From NCBI GenBank assembly GCA_964449895.1, contig CAYVBY010000004.1:87724-151723 (forward strand): a DNA stretch of 64,000 nt, written 5' to 3'. The translations under genes and the position numbers were made by a program. Origin of the DNA: Intestinibacter sp964449895 (lineage in GTDB: Bacteria > Bacillota > Clostridia > Peptostreptococcales > Peptostreptococcaceae). The notes beneath the pieces were generated by a model. It did not search any database. It was not told the DNA's origin and saw only the letters and a list, made by a program, of their open reading frames with translations. This document shows, in pieces, positions 18,385 to 27,656 of this stretch (the stretch's first letter is position 1; each line of letters opens with the position of its first letter).

Positions 18385-20499
18385 TTACTTCTTTTTTAAA
18401 TTTGCAAGTGCTGCAAATGGATTGTTAAATGCCTCCTGATTGTTATTTTGATTTTTTAAGTATTTATTTATGTCCTTTTTAGAAGCTTTTCCTTTTTCTT
18501 CTGATTTTCTTTTGTTAAATGAAGATAATTTTTCTCTATAACCACAACTACATGTAAATATTTTACCTTCTCCTTCTCCCTTTAGTTCAAGTTTTTTGTG
18601 ACAGTTAGGACATCTAGTATTTGTAGTTTGAGAAATTAGTTTTCTAGTATTACATTCTCTGTCTTCGCAAACTAGCATCTTGCCTCTTTTTCCATTTACT
18701 TCTAGCATAAATTTACCACAATTTGGGCATTTATTTCTAGTTATATTATCATGTTTAAACTTATTTTCACTGTTTTTTATTTCTTTTACAATGTCTTTTG
18801 AGTAATTTTTCATTTGATTTATAAAATCACTTTTTTTGCTTTTTCCTTTAGATATATCTGTTAAAGTTTTTTCCCATTTTGCTGTAAGTTCTGGACTTTT
18901 TAAATCTTTTGGAGCCAAATCTAGAAGCTGTCTTCCTTTTGATGTAATATGAATTTCTTTATTTTTTAACTCAATAAAAAATGAATTAAATAGTTTTTCT
19001 ATTATATCTGCTCGAGTAGCTACAGTTCCTAGGTTATGTTTTTCCATTTCTGTAAGCAAAGTCGCCTCATTTAAATATGAAGGTGGATTAGTCTTTTTGC
19101 TTTCTATCGATATAGTATCTATTTTTAAATTGTCTCCTTCAACTACATCTATTATTGAATCATATATTTCATCGTCATCTAAGTTATAATTTTCTCTCCA
19201 ACCTAATTTTTTAATTTTATTTCCCTTTGCTGTGAAAATATCTTTCCCACAAGTTGCCTTTATTGTAGTTTGTTCGTATTCAAAAGGTGAAGATAATACA
19301 CTTAAAAATCTCTTAACTACTAAATCATAAATTTTTCTCTCTTTATCAGATAAATCACCTAAAAATACCCTCTCCTCAGTTGGAATTATGGCATGATGAT
19401 CACTTACCTTTGAATTATCTACAAAAGATTTATTTGCTTTTATATTTGTTTTTAAAAGTTTTGTACATACCTTTGAATATTCACTAGTATTTACAGCCTT
19501 AATTCTATCTTTTAATGTATCTACTATGTCATCAGTTAAATATCTAGAATCTGTTCTAGGATATGTAAGAACCTTATGATGTTCATATAATTTTTGCATT
19601 ATAGATAGAGTTTCTTTTGCTGAAAATCCAAAAATTTTATTTGCATCTCTTTGAAGTTCTGTCAAATCATAAAGTGCTGGTGAATATTTTTTCTTGTCAG
19701 ATTTTTTTATATCTATAATTTTTAAGTTCTGACCTGTGATTTTTTTCTTTATTTCTTCTATTTTTTCTTTATTAAATGTAGTAGTCGAGTTATTTTTATC
19801 TATCCACGATAATTTCAAAAATCTTCCTGCCTTTTCAACTAATATATTTAATGTATAGTAGTCCTTTGGTTTGAAATTTCTTATTTCTTCTTCTCTTTTT
19901 AAAATCATAGCCAAAGTTGGAGTTTGAACTCTACCGCAAGATAAACTTGCATTGTATTTTGTAGTAAGAGCTCTTGTAGCATTTATTCCTACTATCCAGT
20001 CAGCTTCTGCCCTTGCTATTGCTGAATAATACAAATTATTATATTCTTTTCCATCTTTTAATTTTGAAAAGCCTTCTTTAATAGCCTTATCTGTACTTGA
20101 AGATATCCATAATCGTTTAATCGGCTTTTTAATATGTGATTTTTCTATTATCCATCTAGCTACAAGCTCTCCCTCTCTTCCTGCATCAGTTGCTATTACG
20201 ACTTCTTTTATGTCATTTCTGTTTAGTTGAGATTTTACTATGTTAAATTGCTTTGAAGTCTTTTTTATTACAACTGTTTTTAAGTCCTTAGGAAGTATTG
20301 GTAAATCATTTATCTCCCATGTTTTATATTTTTTATCATATATTTCTGGATCAGCTAATGTAATTAAGTGTCCTAGAGCCCATGTGACTATATATTTTTG
20401 ACCTTCTATATATCCATTTTTTTCGTTTTTACATCCTAAAACTCTAGCTATATCCCTTCCCACAGAAGGTTTTTCAGCTAAAACCAATATTTTTTCCAT
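18385..20499 (-). CDS. topB: DNA topoisomerase III (type IA)
   Basis: A 704-residue type IA topoisomerase. The Toprim domain begins at the N-terminus (ILVLAEKPSVGRDIARVLG) with the DAGREGE acidic motif near residue 110. The catalytic tyrosine lies in VLTYPRTDSRYL (about 312). The C-terminal part has two zinc-finger-like modules (CPNCGKFMLEV...C..RECN and CPNCHKKLEL...CSCGY) and a basic tail. It relaxes and decatenates DNA. TopB genes can be chromosomal or carried by mobile elements; I see no conjugation or phage genes here, so a chromosomal copy is likely. It lies 29 bp after the NUDIX gene in an apparent four-gene transcript. Confidence 0.95.
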   Translation of the reverse strand: MEKILVLAEKPSVGRDIARVLGCKNEKNGYIEGQKYIVTWALGHLITLADPEIYDKKYKTWEINDLPILPKDLKTVVIKKTSKQFNIVKSQLNRNDIKEVVIATDAGREGELVARWIIEKSHIKKPIKRLWISSSTDKAIKEGFSKLKDGKEYNNLYYSAIARAEADWIVGINATRALTTKYNASLSCGRVQTPTLAMILKREEEIRNFKPKDYYTLNILVEKAGRFLKLSWIDKNNSTTTFNKEKIEEIKKKITGQNLKIIDIKKSDKKKYSPALYDLTELQRDANKIFGFSAKETLSIMQKLYEHHKVLTYPRTDSRYLTDDIVDTLKDRIKAVNTSEYSKVCTKLLKTNIKANKSFVDNSKVSDHHAIIPTEERVFLGDLSDKERKIYDLVVKRFLSVLSSPFEYEQTTIKATCGKDIFTAKGNKIKKLGWRENYNLDDDEIYDSIIDVVEGDNLKIDTISIESKKTNPPSYLNEATLLTEMEKHNLGTVATRADIIEKLFNSFFIELKNKEIHITSKGRQLLDLAPKDLKSPELTAKWEKTLTDISKGKSKKSDFINQMKNYSKDIVKEIKNSENKFKHDNITRNKCPNCGKFMLEVNGKRGKMLVCEDRECNTRKLISQTTNTRCPNCHKKLELKGEGEGKIFTCSCGYREKLSSFNKRKSEEKGKASKKDINKYLKNQNNNQEAFNNPFAALANLKKK

Positions 20500-20528
20500 A
20501 TTCTGTCCTTTCTAAAATGCATTTTCTA

Positions 20529-21125
20529 TTAGCATATATTATACTTTTGTTTTCTATTTTCTAAAATTATTTCATATTCACTTCCAAATTGGCAAAAATC
20601 CTCTTTCAATTTATACTCTTTACTTCCATCATCTAAATTAATTATATTTAATCCTTTTCCATCTTTTATAAAAACTTCTATAAATTCTTCTTCTCTTATT
20701 TTAATCATTTTTTTAACTTCTGGACCTGGATTAAAATTTACCTGTTTTGGAGATACATATGTAAATATTCTACAAATTTCCTTATCTAAAAAATCTCCTT
20801 TACTTATATCCTTTACCTCATATCCTTCGTATTTTAAATCATCTATACTTAAATCAAGTCCTATTTCTTCTCTAATTTCTCTAAGCATTGCATCCTCTAC
20901 AGCCTCTCCAGCATCTATATGACCTCCAACTGTTATATCAAACAAAAGCGGAAAGTCCTTAAATTCTGCTCTCTGCTGCATATATACAAATCTACCTTCT
21001 TGAGATTCTTCTATAACCCAACAATGAACAACTTGATGAAGAAGTCCCTTTTTGTGAGCATTTTCTCTAGTATCCTGTCCTATTATCTCTAAATCATCAT
21101 TGAATATATCTAGTATCTCCTCCAT
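20529..21125 (-). CDS. NUDIX hydrolase (isopentenyl isomerase/YfcD-like)
   Basis: A 198-residue protein with a complete Nudix box (GGHIDAGEAV ... REIREEIGL, about 66-89), which binds divalent metal for pyrophosphate hydrolysis. The N-terminal part (DIFNDDLEIIGQDTR ... HKKGLLHQVVHCWV) matches the subgroup related to isopentenyl-diphosphate isomerase and YfcD, for which substrates are poorly known. It starts 2 bp after the macrodomain gene stop. That pairing suggests action on ADP-ribose-type compounds, but this is inferred from position. ATG follows GGGAG by 7 bases. Confidence 0.88.
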   Translation of the reverse strand: MEEILDIFNDDLEIIGQDTRENAHKKGLLHQVVHCWVIEESQEGRFVYMQQRAEFKDFPLLFDITVGGHIDAGEAVEDAMLREIREEIGLDLSIDDLKYEGYEVKDISKGDFLDKEICRIFTYVSPKQVNFNPGPEVKKMIKIREEEFIEVFIKDGKGLNIINLDDGSKEYKLKEDFCQFGSEYEIILENRKQKYNIC

Positions 21126-21127
21126 TA

Positions 21128-21649
21128 CTAATCTCCCATTTTTCTATTTAATATTTCTTCGTATATTTCATAATCACTTTGACTAAAGCATACAAAATAT
21201 ACTTTTTCTATTTTATCTGTATATTTTTTTATCATATATAAAACTGTTTCACAAGCTATATTTGTAGCTTCTACCTTAGGATAACCGTATATTCCAGTAC
21301 TTATAGCAGGAAAAGCTATGGTTTTTAAATTATTTTCAATTAAAATTTCTAGTGATCTTTTGTAGCAAGATGCAAGTAAACTAGCTTCACTTGAGTTACC
21401 GCCTCTGTAAACTGGTCCAACTGTATGAATAACATATTTGCTTGGTAAATTATATCCCTTTGTTATTTTAGCATCTCCTGTATTACATCCATTTAAAGTT
21501 CTACACTCTTCTAAAAGTTTGCTCCCAGCAGCTCTATGTATAGCTCCATCTACACCACCACCGCCTAAAAGTGATCTGTTAGCTGCATTTACTATAGCAT
21601 CTACACTTAATTTTGTTATATCGCCCTGTACTATTTCGATTTTTTTCAT
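21128..21649 (-). CDS. macrodomain ADP-ribose-binding hydrolase (YmdB-like)
   Basis: A single macrodomain of 173 residues. The ADP-ribose-binding features are clear: GDITKLSVDAIVNAANRSLLGGGGVDGAIHRAAG at 6-41 of this start, and AFPAISTGIYGYP near 113. It probably removes acetyl or ADP-ribosyl groups from O-acetyl-ADP-ribose or protein. The frame can be extended to a GTG at 21658, but that codon lies inside the ribosome binding site AGAGGTGAT; the ATG at 21649 is correctly spaced. It is the first gene of the macrodomain-NUDIX-topB-regulator cluster. Confidence 0.92.
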   Translation of the reverse strand: MKKIEIVQGDITKLSVDAIVNAANRSLLGGGGVDGAIHRAAGSKLLEECRTLNGCNTGDAKITKGYNLPSKYVIHTVGPVYRGGNSSEASLLASCYKRSLEILIENNLKTIAFPAISTGIYGYPKVEATNIACETVLYMIKKYTDKIEKVYFVCFSQSDYEIYEEILNRKMGD

Positions 21650-21779
21650 TACAATCACCTCTTTTAGTACTATTTTACTATATTGTCCTCCAATTAAAAA
21701 TATTGTTTAAAAAATAAAATCCTTCTGATGTATACTACAAATATTTAAACATAGCATTTAAAAGATAAACTATTCATAT

Positions 21780-21850
21780 TATAAAAATAAAATAACCATA
21801 CCCTAAAATCCAAACGTGAATTTTTAGAATATGGTTATTTTATTTTTATA
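21780..21850. terminator. long terminator after the LUD gene
   Basis: Perfect 21-bp arms (21780-21800 and 21830-21850) with further pairing inside the loop. T-rich on the minus strand right after the LUD stop at 21853; it also insulates the macrodomain operon. Confidence 0.9.
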
Positions 21851-21852
21851 TT

Positions 21853-22497
21853 CTAAAGACCTAAATCCTCACCAACTAATATAACCTTTATTCTAGATGG
21901 TACTCTATTTAATCTAGTTATAACAACTTGGCTACATGCACTTTGTGGTAATTTGCAATTTGTACATGATCCAGTTAAATAGCAAGGTGTATTAACTCCA
22001 TCAAATTTTTGAATATTTATAGGTGCAGCTATATTTCTAGCTCTGCTCACTGCATCATCAAGTGTTTTACAGACTTTATTTATTCCTGCAACAACTATAA
22101 CACTTTTTGGTCCATAGCATAGTGCGGCAACACGATTTCCATTTCCATCTATATTTACAAGAATTCCATCTTCAGTCAAAGCATTTGTACTCATTAAAAA
22201 TGTATCACAAAGTAAACCTTGTCTCATTATTTCTACTCTTTCTTCTGGAGTTTTTGCAGTATCTCTATCTATAACTTTATTGTTTTTCTTTACATAATCA
22301 AATAATCCAATTTCTTCTATTGAAACAGTTCCACCCCATGAAACTACATGATCTGTAGGAATTAATTCAATTGCTTTTTTTAAAGCTTCTTCCTTAGTTT
22401 TGCAGTAATAAGCTTCAAAATGTCTTTTTTCTAATCTTTCTCTAACTTTTGCACCTAATAAATCATTTCTTTTTTCCTTTAATGTATTTGCTCCCAT
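21853..22497 (-). CDS. LUD-domain (LutC/YkgG-like) protein, copy 1
   Basis: A 214-residue LUD (lactate utilisation) domain protein. It has DHVVSWGGTVSIEEIGLFD near residue 50 and a Cys cluster near 170 (LTGSCTNCKLPQSAC) that could bind metal or an iron-sulfur cluster. LutC of Bacillus works with LutA and LutB in lactate oxidation, but neither partner is in this window, so the reaction is open. It lies 44 bp behind methylglyoxal synthase on the same strand. A copy differing at only about nine residues is at 38237-38881. ATG follows AAAGGGAGG. Confidence 0.88.
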   Translation of the reverse strand: MGANTLKEKRNDLLGAKVRERLEKRHFEAYYCKTKEEALKKAIELIPTDHVVSWGGTVSIEEIGLFDYVKKNNKVIDRDTAKTPEERVEIMRQGLLCDTFLMSTNALTEDGILVNIDGNGNRVAALCYGPKSVIVVAGINKVCKTLDDAVSRARNIAAPINIQKFDGVNTPCYLTGSCTNCKLPQSACSQVVITRLNRVPSRIKVILVGEDLGL

Positions 22498-22541
22498 TTC
22501 AAATTCCTCCCTTTTTTTTATAATATATAAATAAATTTATA

Positions 22542-22943
22542 TTAATCCAATCTCCAATTTAGCTCACCATCATTTAACGCATGTATAAATATTTCGGCTG
22601 AAGCAAGGTTTGTCGCAATCGGAACGCTATATACATCACATAATCTAATTAAAGCTTGTATATCTGGCTCATGAGGTTGAGCAGTTAGTGGATCTCTTAA
22701 AAATATAACTAAATCCATATTTTTTTCGGCAATTAATGCTCCTATCATTTGATCCCCACCTAATGGTCCACTTTTTAATCTAGTTATATTTAAATCAGTT
22801 GCTTCCATTATTCTCTTTCCAGTAGTTCCTGTAGCATATAAACCATATTTTGATAGTATATGTTCGTATGCTGTACAAAAGCCTACCATAGTATCTTTTT
22901 TCTTATCATGTGCAATTAATGCTATGTTTAATTTTTTATGCAT
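22542..22943 (-). CDS. mgsA: methylglyoxal synthase
   Basis: The product (133 residues) matches MgsA along its length: IALIAHDKKKDTMVGF at the N-terminus, the phosphate-binding stretch TGTTGKRI, the catalytic loop RLKSGPLGGDQMIGA, and FLRDPLTAQPHEPDI. It converts dihydroxyacetone phosphate to methylglyoxal and phosphate, a bypass that relieves sugar-phosphate build-up. A longer frame begins with GTG at 22952 inside the ribosome binding site AGGTG; the ATG at 22943 is better placed. It probably forms an operon with the LUD gene that follows. Confidence 0.95.
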   Translation of the reverse strand: MHKKLNIALIAHDKKKDTMVGFCTAYEHILSKYGLYATGTTGKRIMEATDLNITRLKSGPLGGDQMIGALIAEKNMDLVIFLRDPLTAQPHEPDIQALIRLCDVYSVPIATNLASAEIFIHALNDGELNWRLD

Positions 22944-23073
22944 ATTACTCACCTATCTTACCTATTTTTATTTTTAAAACTTCTTAAAAATCACCTTATA
23001 TAAATTATACATCTAATTTATTTAAAAATCTTAGTTTTCAATTTACTTTTATATTAATTTTATCAAAAAATAA

Positions 23074-23111
23074 ATATGCCCAAGAATTAAATCAATAATT
23101 CTTAGGCATAT
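23074..23111 (-). terminator. terminator of the formate/nitrite transporter gene
   Basis: Hairpin ATATGCCcAAGAATTA / TAATTCTTaGGCATAT with one mismatch, followed on the minus strand by TTTATTTTTT, nine bases after the gene's stop. Confidence 0.9.
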
Positions 23112-23119
23112 CCTAAACT

Positions 23120-23890
23120 CTATTTATCTTTATTATTAGACATTAAATATGTCCCTGCTCCTAAAAATAAAATTCCTCCTACTATATTTCCAAGTGTTAC
23201 GAAAAATAAATTATAAATCATTCCTCCAAAAGTAATAGCAGTTGATTTTGAAATTATACAAACTAAAAAAGTAACCATATTAGCTATACAGTGTTCAAAT
23301 CCACTAGTAACAAATGCAAATAAGCTTAAAAATACTATTATTAGTCTAGCAGTTTCATCTTTTAATTTATAAGCTGATAAAACACCAGCACAAACTAATA
23401 TATTACATAAAACACCTCTAAAAAATAACTCTATTGCATCTGGTGAAACTTTTGCCAAAGCGCTATACTCAAAATAAGCTAAAGTAGAATCTTTAAAAAG
23501 CCCAGTTCCTATAAATAAAACAGATACTAATAAAGCTCCCAAAAAGTTTCCAAAATAGCTATATCCAAGTACTTTAAGTCCATCTTTTTTAGTAGTCTTT
23601 CCTGCCATAGCTCCTACAGTCATAACCATATTATTACTTGTAAATAATTCACTTTCTAAAATTAAAATTAAACTTAATGCTATAGAAAATGAAAGACCTA
23701 CAACAGTCTTAGTCATTGGTGAATGAACTTCATGAAGTTGCCCCCCAATTGTAAAAACTAAAATAACACCTATACCTGCATAAATTCCAGCAAACATAGC
23801 CGCCAACAAGTATTTTAATTTACTTTGGTTTAGTGTATCGATTTTCGATTTAGATTTTTTAGTCAATAATGTTATTGTGTCACTACTCAT
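23120..23890 (-). CDS. formate/nitrite transporter (FNT family)
   Basis: A 256-residue membrane protein with six predicted spans. The family motif GFEHCIANM is present near residue 198, and ESELFTSNNMV near 80 matches the pore region. FNT channels pass formate, nitrite, hydrosulfide or similar small anions. Formate is the likeliest cargo in a fermenting anaerobe, but the truncated nitrite/sulfite reductase elsewhere in the window leaves nitrite or sulfide open. It is a single gene with its own terminator, upstream of mgsA on the same strand. Confidence 0.92.
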   Translation of the reverse strand: MSSDTITLLTKKSKSKIDTLNQSKLKYLLAAMFAGIYAGIGVILVFTIGGQLHEVHSPMTKTVVGLSFSIALSLILILESELFTSNNMVMTVGAMAGKTTKKDGLKVLGYSYFGNFLGALLVSVLFIGTGLFKDSTLAYFEYSALAKVSPDAIELFFRGVLCNILVCAGVLSAYKLKDETARLIIVFLSLFAFVTSGFEHCIANMVTFLVCIISKSTAITFGGMIYNLFFVTLGNIVGGILFLGAGTYLMSNNKDK

Positions 23891-24029
23891 AATGTCTCTC
23901 CTCTATCTCTCTATAAATTCTACCTTCCTAAGTTAGCATAATTCAATTTATTTTTCAATTGATTTTTAAATTTTAATTTAAAGCAAATTTTTACATTTTC
24001 TTCTTTCAAAATATCTTTTCTTGAAAATA

Positions 24030-24056
24030 AAATAAAGGTATCCTTTTCCTTATTTT
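24030..24056 (-). terminator. terminator of the metallophosphoesterase gene
   Basis: Short AT-rich hairpin (AAAATAAGG / CCTTTATTTT) overlapping the gene's stop, followed by T-rich sequence on the minus strand. Stem strength is modest. Confidence 0.55.
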
Positions 24057-24879
24057 AATTATTATTAAAAAAACTAAACCTTTTATAAGGATTTTTCATA
24101 TCCTCATTTTGAATATCCTCAAGCTTTAGTACTTTATTAAATACTACAAATTCCTTCTCATTAATTCTACAATCCTTATGCATATGACCGAAAAACCAGT
24201 ATTTATAGTCTATATTTTTCTTTATTTTTTCTAAAAATATATTTTGTTTATCATATTGCCTACTAGATATATAATTCATCTGAAAAAGTTCATTTAAAGT
24301 AGATTCTGCACATGTATGAGTCAATATAAAATCAATCTTATTACCATGCTTTTGCAAATTTTCAATTGCATATTTTTCTTCCTCTAGTGTACATTCTTCC
24401 TCTCTCCACCATGAAATTCCCTCCGTTCTAAACCCCTTATCTATTGATTTTGCTCCTCCGAATGTAAAAAATTTATATCCGTCTATAGTATAAACCTCAC
24501 CTCTCATAAGTATAAATATAGAATCATTGATCTTTCTAACTTTTCCTCCAAATTTATCTATTATAGGAAATTTTTTAACTCTATCGTAATTTTCATGATT
24601 ACCAAGTATAACTAAAGTTGTATATTTTTTATCTGTAAACATATAATTGAGTAGCTTTCTTTCTGAAATAAGCTTTTTTCTAATATGTAATTTATCTACT
24701 TCTGAAAAATTTTCATCTGATTCTATATCACTTGGATTATACTCAAAAATATATCCCCAATCACCTAATATAATTAAATAATCTTCTTTTGTACATTTTT
24801 TAGAATCTTTAAAATATCTACTATATAATTTAGATTCATCAATTCCACCATGAGTATCTCCTGTAATATAAATAGTCAT
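24055..24879 (-). CDS. calcineurin-like metallophosphoesterase
   Basis: A 274-residue cytoplasmic phosphoesterase. Metal-binding motifs appear in the right order: TGDTHGGID (about 6), LIILGDWGYIF (about 36), VILGNHENYDR (about 90), ILTHTC (about 188) and FFGHMHKDC (about 235). The substrate is unknown; relatives act on nucleotides or phosphodiesters. It starts 8 bases after AGAGGTGAG and is transcribed alone, with a terminator at its stop. Confidence 0.88.
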   Translation of the reverse strand: MTIYITGDTHGGIDESKLYSRYFKDSKKCTKEDYLIILGDWGYIFEYNPSDIESDENFSEVDKLHIRKKLISERKLLNYMFTDKKYTTLVILGNHENYDRVKKFPIIDKFGGKVRKINDSIFILMRGEVYTIDGYKFFTFGGAKSIDKGFRTEGISWWREEECTLEEEKYAIENLQKHGNKIDFILTHTCAESTLNELFQMNYISSRQYDKQNIFLEKIKKNIDYKYWFFGHMHKDCRINEKEFVVFNKVLKLEDIQNEDMKNPYKRFSFFNNN

Positions 24880-24923
24880 CTATCTCACCTCTTTTTTAAA
24901 AGAAATATAATATCTAATTAACA

Positions 24924-24954
24924 AAATAGAGTAACATTAACTGCTACTCTATTT
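24924..24954 (-). terminator. proBA terminator
   Basis: Ten-base-pair stem AAATAGAGTA / TACTCTATTT with an 11-nt loop, 47 bp beyond the proA stop. The minus-strand side continues TTGTTAATT, a weak T-tract. Confidence 0.7.
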
Positions 24955-25000
24955 CTAATAAATTATTTTAATTTGTATATAAAACACTTCAGTTTTTATA

Positions 25001-26239
25001 TTATCTTATTTGTCCATCTCCAAATATGATATATTTAACAGTAGTAAGTTCTTTTAATCCCATAGGTCCTCTTGCATGAAGTTTTTGAGTACTTATACCT
25101 ATTTCTCCACCAAATCCAAATTCACCACCATCAGTAAATCTTGTAGAAGCATTTACATATACAGCAGCTGCATCTACTCTTTGCATAAATTTTTGACTAT
25201 TTTTATAGCTTTCAGTAACTATAGCTTCTGAATGTCCTGTATTGTATTTATTTATATGTTTTATAGCTTCATCTACATCTTTTACAATTTTAATAGCTAT
25301 AATATAATCTAAATATTCTTGATACCATTCTTCTTCATCTATAACCTTTACATCATTTACTAACTCTCGAACTCTTTGACATCCTCTAACATCTACACCG
25401 TTATCTCTTAGCTCACTAACTATCATAGGAACAAATTCTTTTGCCACATTTTCATGAACTAAAAGTTTTTCTGCTGCATTACATACTCCTGGTCTTTGAA
25501 CTTTAGCATTTAAAACTATTTTTTTAGCCATTTCCATATCTGCACTTTCATCTACATAAATATGACAGTTTCCTGTTCCTGTTTCTATTACTGGAACTGT
25601 TGCATTTTGAACAACTGATTTTATAAGTCCAGCTCCACCTCTTGGAATTAAAACATCTATATATTCATTAAGTCTCATCATTTGTGTTGCAACTTCTCTT
25701 GAAGTATCTTCAACTAATTGTATACAATCTTCTGGTAATCCACTTCTTTTTATCCCTTTAACTAAAGCCTTTAAAACTGCTTTATTAGAATTTATTGCAT
25801 CACTTGCACCTCTTAAAATTACTGCATTTCCTGCTTTTAAACAAAGTCCCGCTGCATCACTAGTAACATTAGGTCTTGATTCATATATTATTCCTAAAAC
25901 ACCTATAGGAACTCTTTTTTGTCCTATTTGAAGTCCATTAGGTATTTGCCACATGCTTATCATTTCACCTACAGGATCTTGCAACTTAACAATATCTAAA
26001 AGTCCATTTGCCATACCTTCAATTCTAGAATCATCAAGTGATAATCTATCAAGTAAAGCATCTGTTATACCTTTTTTGATGGCATTTTGTCTATCTATTT
26101 CATTTGCACTTTTTATTTCTTCCCTGGCATTTATTAATTCCTCTGCCATAAAAGTTAAAGCTTCGTTTTTTTGTAAAGTAGAAGCTATTCCAAGCTCATA
26201 AGAAGCTTCCCTTGCCTTTTGTCCCATTGAAATCAACAT
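25001..26239 (-). CDS. proA: glutamate-5-semialdehyde dehydrogenase (gamma-glutamyl phosphate reductase)
   Basis: A 412-residue NADPH-dependent reductase of the ALDH superfamily, full length for ProA. Motifs include GVLGIIYESRPNVTSDAAGLCLKAGN at about 110, LIPRGGAGL at about 200, the catalytic Cys in QRPGVCNAAEKLL (about 252) and the C-terminal FTDGGEFGFGGEIGIST. It reduces glutamyl 5-phosphate to the semialdehyde, the second step of proline synthesis. It lies 12 bp after proB and starts 8 bases after AGGAGG. Confidence 0.97.
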   Translation of the reverse strand: MLISMGQKAREASYELGIASTLQKNEALTFMAEELINAREEIKSANEIDRQNAIKKGITDALLDRLSLDDSRIEGMANGLLDIVKLQDPVGEMISMWQIPNGLQIGQKRVPIGVLGIIYESRPNVTSDAAGLCLKAGNAVILRGASDAINSNKAVLKALVKGIKRSGLPEDCIQLVEDTSREVATQMMRLNEYIDVLIPRGGAGLIKSVVQNATVPVIETGTGNCHIYVDESADMEMAKKIVLNAKVQRPGVCNAAEKLLVHENVAKEFVPMIVSELRDNGVDVRGCQRVRELVNDVKVIDEEEWYQEYLDYIIAIKIVKDVDEAIKHINKYNTGHSEAIVTESYKNSQKFMQRVDAAAVYVNASTRFTDGGEFGFGGEIGISTQKLHARGPMGLKELTTVKYIIFGDGQIR

Positions 26240-26251
26240 AAATTTTACCTC

Positions 26252-27061
26252 CTATTTTTTTGCAGTAAATAAAGTCCCTACTTCTTCTCCTGATAATATC
26301 TCAGAAATAATAGATGGATTTTCACCATTTGCTAAAATTAAATTCACACCTGCTTTAGTTGCCTTTTTGGCTGCCATTATTTTAGTCGCCATACCACCAG
26401 TTCCTAAATCTGATCCAGCACCACCTGCTGCTGATTCTATTTCATCTGTAATCTCATCAATTTGTTTTATTAATTTTGCATTTTTATCTTCTTTTGGGTT
26501 ACTATCATAAAAACCATCTATATCAGATAATATAATTAATAAATCTGCATTTATAAGTACAGAAACTATAGCTGATAAATTATCATTATCTCCAAATTTA
26601 ACTATATTTTCAAGCTCATCTATTGAAACAGAGTCATTTTCATTTACTATAGGAATAATTCCCTTTTTAAGTAAAAGTTCAAAAGTACTACATACATTTT
26701 CTTTTATATGTTCATCTTCTATTACATCTCTAGTTAAAAGTATCTGCCCTACTGTATGAGAATATTCACCAAAAAATTTACTATATATATTCATCAATTC
26801 ACATTGTCCAATTGATGCTAATGCTTGTATTTCTCTTATATTTGTGGGCTTTTCTTTTAATTTTAATTTACCAACTCCAACACCTACTGCTCCAGAAGTT
26901 ACTAAAGTTACTTCCTTTCCAGAGTTAGCTACATCAGATAAAACTCTTGTTAATTTTTCAATTCTTCCTAAATTAATTTGTCCATTTTCATAAGTTAAAG
27001 TAGATGTTCCTACCTTAACCACTATTCTTTTTGCATTTTTTACACTTTCTCGAAAGCCCAT
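26252..27061 (-). CDS. proB: glutamate 5-kinase, PUA-less form
   Basis: A 269-residue amino-acid kinase: KVGTSTLTYENG at the N-terminus, LVTSGAVGVG near 55, NENDSVS near 140 and GGMATKIMAAKKA near 222. It phosphorylates glutamate in the first step of proline synthesis. Many ProB proteins carry a C-terminal PUA domain (about 365 residues in all); this one ends after the kinase fold, which is common in clostridia. First gene of proBA. I looked for a T-box leader upstream and found none; only about 160 bp separates it from the divergent gene. Confidence 0.96.
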   Translation of the reverse strand: MGFRESVKNAKRIVVKVGTSTLTYENGQINLGRIEKLTRVLSDVANSGKEVTLVTSGAVGVGVGKLKLKEKPTNIREIQALASIGQCELMNIYSKFFGEYSHTVGQILLTRDVIEDEHIKENVCSTFELLLKKGIIPIVNENDSVSIDELENIVKFGDNDNLSAIVSVLINADLLIILSDIDGFYDSNPKEDKNAKLIKQIDEITDEIESAAGGAGSDLGTGGMATKIMAAKKATKAGVNLILANGENPSIISEILSGEEVGTLFTAKK

Positions 27062-27222
27062 TTTTTAATCTCCTTACTTCATGTTGAAAATATTATAATT
27101 AATTATAACACATATTTAATTATTATTTTTTTAATAATTAAGCTTCATATAGTTTTTTAACTTATAATTAACGATTTAAGGTATAATATTATATATTAGA
27201 AATATGATTTAGGAGGTTATTT

Positions 27223-27585
27223 ATGCTTAAACAAGATTATTTACTTAGACAAATAGAAAGTCTTGCTATGTCTCTTTCAAAACTATTTTTTAATACAGAA
27301 ATGGTAAATTACAAACTTGAAGAAAGAGATTCTTATAGCGAAACTGATATTTTATATAACGAATTAAATAAATTAGTCTTTGAAGGAAAAATAAATGAAG
27401 CAGAAGATTTATTATTCGACAAACTCGATAAAAGCAATATCGAATACTTAAAAGTTGGAATAGATTTTTATACTAATCTAAATAAATTAGAAGATAAATT
27501 TTTAGAAAGTCATAATTATAGTAGAGAAGAAATAGAGCAAGGACTTCAAGATTTATCTAGAGAATATGGTATAAATTTAATATAA
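27223..27585 (+). CDS. DUF6483-like small helical protein
   Basis: A 120-residue helical, acidic protein with a TPR-like middle part (NELNKLVFEGKINEAEDLLFDKLD). It resembles the DUF6483 family of Firmicutes, whose function is not known; the assignment is from recall. No membrane span or cysteine. It is a single gene with AGGAGG before the ATG and a strong terminator after it, divergent from proBA. Confidence 0.7.
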   Translation: MLKQDYLLRQIESLAMSLSKLFFNTEMVNYKLEERDSYSETDILYNELNKLVFEGKINEAEDLLFDKLDKSNIEYLKVGIDFYTNLNKLEDKFLESHNYSREEIEQGLQDLSREYGINLI

Positions 27586-27607
27586 GAAAATCCTTATTTA
27601 TATTACA

Positions 27608-27656
27608 AAAAAAGTACTCATTAATATAAACAATAATTAATATGAGTACTTTTTTA
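27608..27656. terminator. terminator after the DUF6483-like gene
   Basis: Stem of about 13 bp (AAAAAGTACTCAT / ATGAGTACTTTTT) with an AT-rich loop and T-run on the plus strand. Confidence 0.92.

Noticed and set aside
18385..21649. Macrodomain-NUDIX-topB cluster as part of an integrative element
   Set aside because: No integrase, relaxase, attachment repeats or composition shift are seen; topB has ordinary neighbours.
27062..27222. Possible T-box leader for proBA
   Set aside because: The region is too short and lacks the T-box core and specifier stem.
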